Assembly (NCBI GenBank): GCA_028818755.1
Contig: JAPPNF010000096.1
Location: forward strand, 1 to 56,787
Source of the DNA: Deltaproteobacteria bacterium
Lineage (GTDB): Bacteria > Desulfobacterota > Binatia > UBA9968 > JAJDTQ01
Length of the DNA stretch: 56,787 bases
Direction of reading: 5' to 3'
In this document: positions 52,837 to 56,787 of the stretch, in pieces
Numbering within the stretch: position 1 is the stretch's first letter
How the letters are laid out: each line of letters opens with the position of its first letter
Made by a program: the position numbers and the translations under genes
Notes under the pieces: generated by a model
Databases searched by the model: none
Told to the model about the DNA's origin: nothing
What the model saw: the letters and a program-made list of their open reading frames with translations, nothing else

Positions 52837-52955
52837 GCGTCCTTCGACTTCGCTTCGCTACGCTCAGGACGAACGGCAAGGTGAAATCGTTACCCGTTCG
52901 TTCGAAACCTTCGACACGTTCGTCCTGAGCGTAGCGAAGCGAAGTCGAAGGACGC
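52837..52955. repeat. Large palindromic repeat, 39-bp perfect arms
   Basis: Arms 52837-52875 and 52917-52955 are exact inverted complements (39 bp) around a 41-nt loop; each contains the GACTTCGCTTCGCTACGCTC core. With a one-base gap, the similarity extends about five more bases outward. Smaller relatives are at 1191-1239 and 38884-38935. It fills most of the gap between the two paralogous SDR genes. It could act as a strong hairpin or be a repeat-mobilised unit. Confidence 0.85.
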
Positions 52956-52973
52956 ATTCTTCAAGTCTGCCAG

Positions 52974-53702
52974 CTACGGCGTCCGTAACAGGAACGTCTG
53001 TCCGGTGATGAAGCGCGCCGCGTCCGACACGAGGTAGCGCACCAGCCCGGTAATCTCGTCCTTCTGTGTCAACCCGCCCTGCAGCGGCTCCACCGCCTTG
53101 ATGGCCGCCCACTGCTCTTCGGTGTAGCCGGCGCGGGCCATGGGCGTCTCCGTGCGTCCCGGACAGATGTTGTTCACCAGGATATTGTCTCCGGTCACCT
53201 CCACCGCCATGGACTTGGTGAAGGCGATGACGCCTGCCTTTGAGGCGGAGTAGTGGGCGGAGTAGGGTGCGCCGGCGATGCCCCTGCCCGAAGCGACGTT
53301 GATGATCCGCCCTTGCTTGCGCGACCGCATGACCGTGGCGGCGGCTTGGCTGCAGAGGAAGACTCCCCGCAGGTTCACCCGGATCACCCGGTCCCACTCC
53401 TCTTCGGTCATGTCGGCGATGGAGAAGCGCCCCATGAGACCCGCGAAATTGATCTGGTGGTCGAGCTGTCCGTAGGCGTCCACGGCGCTCTGGATCATGG
53501 CCTCGACGCTCTGTCTGTCGCCCACGTCCACGCCGACCCCCAGCGCCTCCCGGCCTTCGGATTTGAGCTTGGCGGCGAGGGCCTGGGCCCCCTCTCCATT
53601 GTAGTCGGCGACCACGACCCGAAGCCCGTCCTCCGCCAGCGCGGCGCAGACCGAGGATCCCAGGCCGCCCGCCCCTCCGGTTACGATAGCGACATCCGCC
53701 AT
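52974..53702 (-). CDS. Short-chain dehydrogenase/reductase (SDR), paralogue of the downstream gene
   Basis: This 242-residue classical SDR has VTGGAGGLGSSV (NAD(P)-binding), NFAGL where the family has NNAG, NVASGRG (catalytic Ser) and YSASKAG (YxxxK). The C-terminus GLVRYLVSDAARFITGQTFLL matches its neighbour at 52092-52820. The two differ mostly in the substrate-facing loops, so they may act on different substrates or stereoisomers. AAGGAGG precedes the ATG. It is separated from its paralogue by a palindromic repeat of 39-bp arms. Confidence 0.9.
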   Translation of the reverse strand: MADVAIVTGGAGGLGSSVCAALAEDGLRVVVADYNGEGAQALAAKLKSEGREALGVGVDVGDRQSVEAMIQSAVDAYGQLDHQINFAGLMGRFSIADMTEEEWDRVIRVNLRGVFLCSQAAATVMRSRKQGRIINVASGRGIAGAPYSAHYSASKAGVIAFTKSMAVEVTGDNILVNNICPGRTETPMARAGYTEEQWAAIKAVEPLQGGLTQKDEITGLVRYLVSDAARFITGQTFLLRTP

Positions 53703-53834
53703 GATGATGTGTTCCTCCTTGTGTGCGGTTCCTGCACGGGGTGACGCCAGCCGCGCCGGTCGCGCGGCGCCCCCGTTCCAGCCAGCCGATCCATATCCCG
53801 GCGTGGGCCGAAAAGCAAGCGAGAGCGGGGCCTC

Positions 53835-55091
53835 TCAACCGCCCCGGGACGCGTGGTAACCGGCGAACGCGCCTTCCCACCGTCCGCTCGAAAGGCGCCA
53901 CAGGTTGGCAACGAGCCGGTGAAGCATGAACAGGCTGAACCCGCCCCAGACTCCGAAGAGCCCGAGCCCCAGGTAGAAGGACATGCCTGTCAGAGGGACG
54001 AACAACAGAAGGCCGCCCGCCAGCATGGCCCACATGAGAAAGCGCGTGTCGTGAGCGCCCAGGATGAAGCCGTCCAGGGCGAAGACGATGCCGTTGAGGG
54101 GTTGCAACAGGACCAGCAGCAGGAAGGCCTCGGTGCGAGCCAGCTCCGCCACCGCCAACGAAGAGGTGAAGAGCGCCAGGAGCGGCTCCTGAAGCGTCAG
54201 GTAGGCCAAGCCGAAGGCCGCGCCGCCGGCGCAGCCCCACACGACCAGCATGCGCCCCAGCCGCTGCGCCCGGCGGGCGTCGCCGGCGCCCAGGTGCCGC
54301 GCCACCAGCGTCTGCCCGGCCACCGCCAGACCGTCGATGGTGTCGGAGCAGAAGATGAAGAGCTGGAAGACGATCTCGTAGGCGGCCAGATACACCGGCC
54401 CCATGCGCGCCACCATGGCGGTTGCGAACACCAGCGAGAGCCGGAGGCCGGCGGTGCGCACGGCCAGGTGTCCGGCGATCCGGGAGATGTTGCGGAACCG
54501 GCGCAGGTGAAGCTTCCGGCTCATCAGTTGGTAGAGGCCCGTGTAGTCCGAGAAGAACAGGAGCCGCATGTACAACAAGATGCCCAGGGCGTGCCCGGCC
54601 ACCGCCGCCACCGCCGCGCCCCGCAGGCCCAGGGCCGGAAACCCGAAGCCGCCGTAGATCAGCGCATAGTCCAGCACGATGTTGACGCCGCTCATGAGGA
54701 ACGCCACCAGCATGGGCGAGAACGTGTTCTGGATGCCCCGCAGGAAGCCCACCGCCGCGTAGATGGAGAAGAGCATCGGTATGGTGGCGCAGCGGATGCG
54801 GAAGTAGGGTACTCCCTGGGCGGCCACTGCCGGGGTGGCCCCCATGAGGGCATAGAGCTCGGCGGCGAACAGGAACAGGAGGGAGGCTACCGCGAGCCCG
54901 CCGCCGACACCGAGCACCAGGGCGTGCCGGAAGATCTCGCCGCAGGCCGCGTAGTTGCGCGAGCCGTACTGGCTGGCCACGAGGCTCGTGGTGCCAAAGA
55001 TGAGGAACGCGAATATCCAGACCACCGCGCCGATGAGGCTCGTGGCGATGGCCTTGGCGGCGAGCGGCTCCACCCCCAGGTGGCCGATCAT
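53835..55091 (-). CDS. MATE-family efflux transporter, 5' end probably frameshifted
   Basis: From the first usable ATG the protein has 418 residues and about eleven helices with MATE signatures (VASQYGSRNYAACGEIFRHA, GLAVAGQTLVARHLGAGDA). MATE proteins normally have about 450 residues. In-frame sequence before 55091 still looks like the family N-terminus (RELLRLAVPASLAIASEPV then LNIADTAMIGHL), reaching to about 55200, but has no ATG, GTG or TTG. The natural ATG is at 55207, 5 bp after the fxsA stop, in a frame that would need one extra base to join. A one-base deletion in the first 60 nt is the simplest explanation; a sequencing error or an ATT start (55220) are alternatives. It probably exports drugs or metabolites. 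Confidence 0.85.
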   Translation of the reverse strand: MIGHLGVEPLAAKAIATSLIGAVVWIFAFLIFGTTSLVASQYGSRNYAACGEIFRHALVLGVGGGLAVASLLFLFAAELYALMGATPAVAAQGVPYFRIRCATIPMLFSIYAAVGFLRGIQNTFSPMLVAFLMSGVNIVLDYALIYGGFGFPALGLRGAAVAAVAGHALGILLYMRLLFFSDYTGLYQLMSRKLHLRRFRNISRIAGHLAVRTAGLRLSLVFATAMVARMGPVYLAAYEIVFQLFIFCSDTIDGLAVAGQTLVARHLGAGDARRAQRLGRMLVVWGCAGGAAFGLAYLTLQEPLLALFTSSLAVAELARTEAFLLLVLLQPLNGIVFALDGFILGAHDTRFLMWAMLAGGLLLFVPLTGMSFYLGLGLFGVWGGFSLFMLHRLVANLWRLSSGRWEGAFAGYHASRGG

Positions 55092-55212
55092 GGCGGTGTC
55101 GGCGATGTTCAGGACCGGCTCGCTGGCGATGGCCAGCGAGGCCGGAACGGCCAGTCGCAGCAGCTCCCGGCCGTCCGACGCCGGGGCCTCCGGCGTGACG
55201 GCGCCATGGACA

Positions 55213-55617
55213 CTAGAAATGACCGGGCCCGCCTTGGGTGTAGATGCGGACGCGCGCGCTCGCCCGGTCGAAGCGCCGCCGGAGCCAGCGCTTGAACGCG
55301 TTCCGGGTGGTCGGGATGAGCATCAGGAAACCGAAGGCGTCGGTAAGTATCCCGGGAGTGATCAACAGGAGGCCCGCCACCAGGATGATCACTCCATCCA
55401 GCATCTCTTCCGCCGGAACGATTCCCTGGCTCAGGTTCCGCTGGATCTGTCCCAGGGTGCGCAGCCCTTCCAGCTTGGCGAGGAATGCCCCCACGACACC
55501 CGTGACGAGCACCAGGAGAATGGTGTTGAGGCCGCCGATGATCGAGCCCACCTCGATGAGGAGGTACAACTCCACCAGCGGAACCACGGTGAACAGCAGC
55601 AGGAGTCGCGCGAACAT
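55213..55617 (-). CDS. fxsA: FxsA-family inner-membrane protein
   Basis: This 134-residue protein has three or four hydrophobic helices and the FxsA pattern: VVPLVELYLLIEVGSIIG at the start, GVVGAFLAKLEGLRTLGQIQ, LLITPGILTDAFGFLMLIP and a basic tail. FxsA in E. coli relieves phage-T7 exclusion when overproduced; its normal role is unclear. It lies between the btuF-like gene and the MATE gene on the minus strand. A miniature element now sits 15 bp upstream of its ATG; before that insertion its start lay only 4 bp after the btuF-like stop, so it was probably translationally coupled. Confidence 0.88.
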   Translation of the reverse strand: MFARLLLLFTVVPLVELYLLIEVGSIIGGLNTILLVLVTGVVGAFLAKLEGLRTLGQIQRNLSQGIVPAEEMLDGVIILVAGLLLITPGILTDAFGFLMLIPTTRNAFKRWLRRRFDRASARVRIYTQGGPGHF

Positions 55618-55632
55618 GGGCTCAGGAAGGTT

Positions 55633-55795
55633 TAGTGTCGCGTCCCATGATTTCCTGGCATAATTTGCTTGTCTTTTTCGCCGTCGGCGGCGTTGCTCTT
55701 CCTCGCGTGGTACCCGCCACTGCTCGTCATCGCGCCTTGCCGACGACGAAAAATCCTGCGCAACTTATGCCAGGAAATCATGGGACGCGACACTA
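55633..55795. mobile_element. 163-bp miniature inverted-repeat element with GGTT target duplication
   Basis: The ends are 31-bp perfect inverted repeats (55633-55663 and 55765-55795), starting TAGTGTCGCGTCCC. The inner sequence is partly palindromic (CTTTTTCGCCGTCGGC against GCCGACGACGAAAAA). GGTT flanks both sides (55629-55632 and 55796-55799) as a 4-bp target duplication. No transposase is encoded. The element sits at the 3' end of the btuF-like gene and supplies its stop. Each end can encode SVASHDFLA then stop. It is a non-autonomous mobile element (MITE). Confidence 0.9.
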
Positions 55796-56667
55796 GGTTG
55801 CTCCGGATGGATGAGCCGCGCCAGGATCTCCAGTCCGTCGACCAGTCGGGGTCCAGGCCGGTTGAAGTACCTGGAGCCGTCGACGGCGAACACGCGCCCG
55901 TTGGCGACGGCGGGAATCCTCTGCCACTCGGGGAGGTCTTTCAACGGCTCCCACTCCTTGCGGGTCCGGCTCTCGTCGAATCCGCAGGGCATCAGCACCA
56001 TGACCTCCGGCGCTGCTTCCGACAGGGTCTCCATGGACACCCGGGCCGAAGGCTCGTGTTTTGCCGCCAGCACGTCCATTCCGCCTGCCAACTCAACCAT
56101 CTCCGGCACCCAGTGGCCCGCGGCGTACAAGGGGTCCAGCCACTCGAGACAGGCCACCTTCGGCCTGGGACGGTCCCGCGGCACGCCGCCCGCGACGCGT
56201 TCCACCCGTTCCCGGAGGGTGTCGACCAGGGCCTCCGCCCGCTCCGGGGTCCCGGTTGCGTTCCCCACCCGTGCGATGTCCGACAATACCTCTCCGAGAG
56301 AGCCCGGCGACAACGACAGCACCTTGGCCGGCGGCCTCAGCGAGCCGGCGGCGGCCATGACGTCGTCGTAGCCCACGGCGCAGACGTCGCACAAGCCCTG
56401 GGTGATGATGATGTCGGGGTTGATGCGCCGCAGAAGCTCCAGGTCGAGGCTGTACAGGCCCTCGCCCCCGCTCAACCGCTGCCGCACGAGGTCGTCGATC
56501 TCGCGGCTGGTGGAGTTGTCGGAGTCGATGCTGCCGCGGACCACCACGGGCTTCTCCCTGGCCGCGGCCGGGAAGTCGCATTCATGGCTGACGGCGACCA
56601 CCGAGTCGCCCAGGCCCAGGGCGAAGGCGGTCTCCGTGGCGCTCGGCAGGAGAGTGCAGATCCGCAT
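55765..56667 (-). CDS. Cobalamin-binding (BtuF-like) protein, C-terminus altered by a mobile element
   Basis: This 300-residue protein is of the type III solute-binding family: MRICTLLPSATETAFALGLG at the start, EKPVVVRG, LLRRINPDIIITQGLCDVC and a C-terminal SRYFNRPGPRLVDGLEIL typical of BtuF-like proteins. No signal peptide is evident, as in many annotated cobalamin-binding proteins without one. The last eight residues (VASHDFLA) and the stop come from the inserted element at 55633-55795; removal of the element and one GGTT restores a shorter ending PEQPS then TGA, 4 bp before the fxsA ATG. It was probably the first gene of a btuF-like, fxsA, MATE operon. Confidence 0.88.
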   Translation of the reverse strand: MRICTLLPSATETAFALGLGDSVVAVSHECDFPAAAREKPVVVRGSIDSDNSTSREIDDLVRQRLSGGEGLYSLDLELLRRINPDIIITQGLCDVCAVGYDDVMAAAGSLRPPAKVLSLSPGSLGEVLSDIARVGNATGTPERAEALVDTLRERVERVAGGVPRDRPRPKVACLEWLDPLYAAGHWVPEMVELAGGMDVLAAKHEPSARVSMETLSEAAPEVMVLMPCGFDESRTRKEWEPLKDLPEWQRIPAVANGRVFAVDGSRYFNRPGPRLVDGLEILARLIHPEQPSVASHDFLA

Positions 56668-56751
56668 ATTTCAGTCATAGGGGACCCGGCGAGCGTTTGC
56701 AACGCAACCACGGTCGCGAACCCGTGCGCGCACTGTCAAACCAAAGCCAAA

Positions 56752-56787
56752 ATGTCCCCTTTTGACAAAGCAGAGATGTCCCCTTTT
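56752..56787. repeat. Direct repeats at the window edge, probable insertion-sequence end
   Basis: ATGTCCCCTTTT occurs twice (56752-56763 and 56776-56787) with a 12-nt spacer. Such spaced copies resemble the multiple transposase-binding sites in IS21-like ends. The rest of the element, if present, lies beyond the window. Confidence 0.4.

Noticed and set aside
56752..56787. Start of a CRISPR array
   Set aside because: The repeats are only 12 bp with a 12-bp spacer, unlike CRISPR; an IS end is more likely.

Overview
This 56.8 kb window is G+C-rich and densely coded. It looks like the chromosome of an uncultivated Gram-negative-type bacterium with a large catabolic gene set. The signs are a lipoprotein, signal-peptide-bearing solute-binding proteins, TRAP and tripartite tricarboxylate transporters, many amidohydrolase, SDR, Rieske and molybdenum-hydroxylase genes, and several families of short dispersed palindromic repeats. 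Phylum cannot be fixed from the sequence; delta-proteobacterial or Tectomicrobia-like lineages are a guess. No rRNA, CRISPR array, phage module or complete insertion sequence is visible. I recognise no transcription-factor gene, which is unusual for so many catabolic operons.

Layout. 1-2.0 kb: end of a TctA-TctB transporter, then a broken Rpn-type nuclease gene. 2.2-5.6 kb (minus strand): MFS transporter, fatty-acid-desaturase-like protein and Gfo/Idh/MocA oxidoreductase. 5.6-8.1 kb: a well-formed selenocysteine tRNA just downstream of a BisC/TorA-type molybdoenzyme. 8.2-15.6 kb (plus strand): an operon with three TPP-decarboxylase pieces (a beta-alpha fusion, a separate beta and a separate alpha), a three-subunit molybdenum hydroxylase (CoxM/S/L type) and an ACMSD-type amidohydrolase. 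15.7-20.3 kb (minus strand): a compact five-gene cluster of two epimerase-type SDRs, a Rieske oxygenase, a 3-hydroxyanthranilate-dioxygenase-like cupin and an amidohydrolase, consistent with oxidation and ring cleavage of an aromatic acid.

20.5-32.8 kb: a TRAP transporter whose receptor gene is convergent with its permease genes, then two hydantoinase/oxoprolinase (HyuA/HyuB) pairs facing each other around an isochorismatase-fold protein without the usual cysteine, with a cupin gene upstream of the second pair. 32.9-37.0 kb: small membrane protein, CoA-transferase, CinA-like protein, alpha/beta hydrolase and an amidohydrolase. 37.2-40.7 kb: envelope proteins, a methyltransferase and the ABC-F translation factor EttA. 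40.8-44.5 kb: GMC oxidoreductase, CoxG-like protein, DMT exporter and MsrB. 44.5-52 kb: M20 peptidase, two binding-protein-fold genes, an esterase, an AAA/DUF4143 ATPase and an iron-type ABC permease. 52-56.7 kb (minus strand): two near-duplicate SDRs, a MATE transporter, FxsA and a BtuF-like binding protein.

The clearest new-looking items are these. (1) A 163-bp miniature element (55633-55795) with perfect 31-bp inverted ends and a GGTT target duplication split a btuF-like/fxsA gene pair and supplied a new stop codon; the pre-insertion sequence can be reconstructed. (2) The TPP-decarboxylase plus molybdenum-hydroxylase operon suggests an undescribed route from 2-oxoacid to aldehyde to acid. 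(3) The head-to-head double Hyu locus. (4) A 12-bp perfect inverted repeat with the start codon of the DUF4143 ATPase in its loop.
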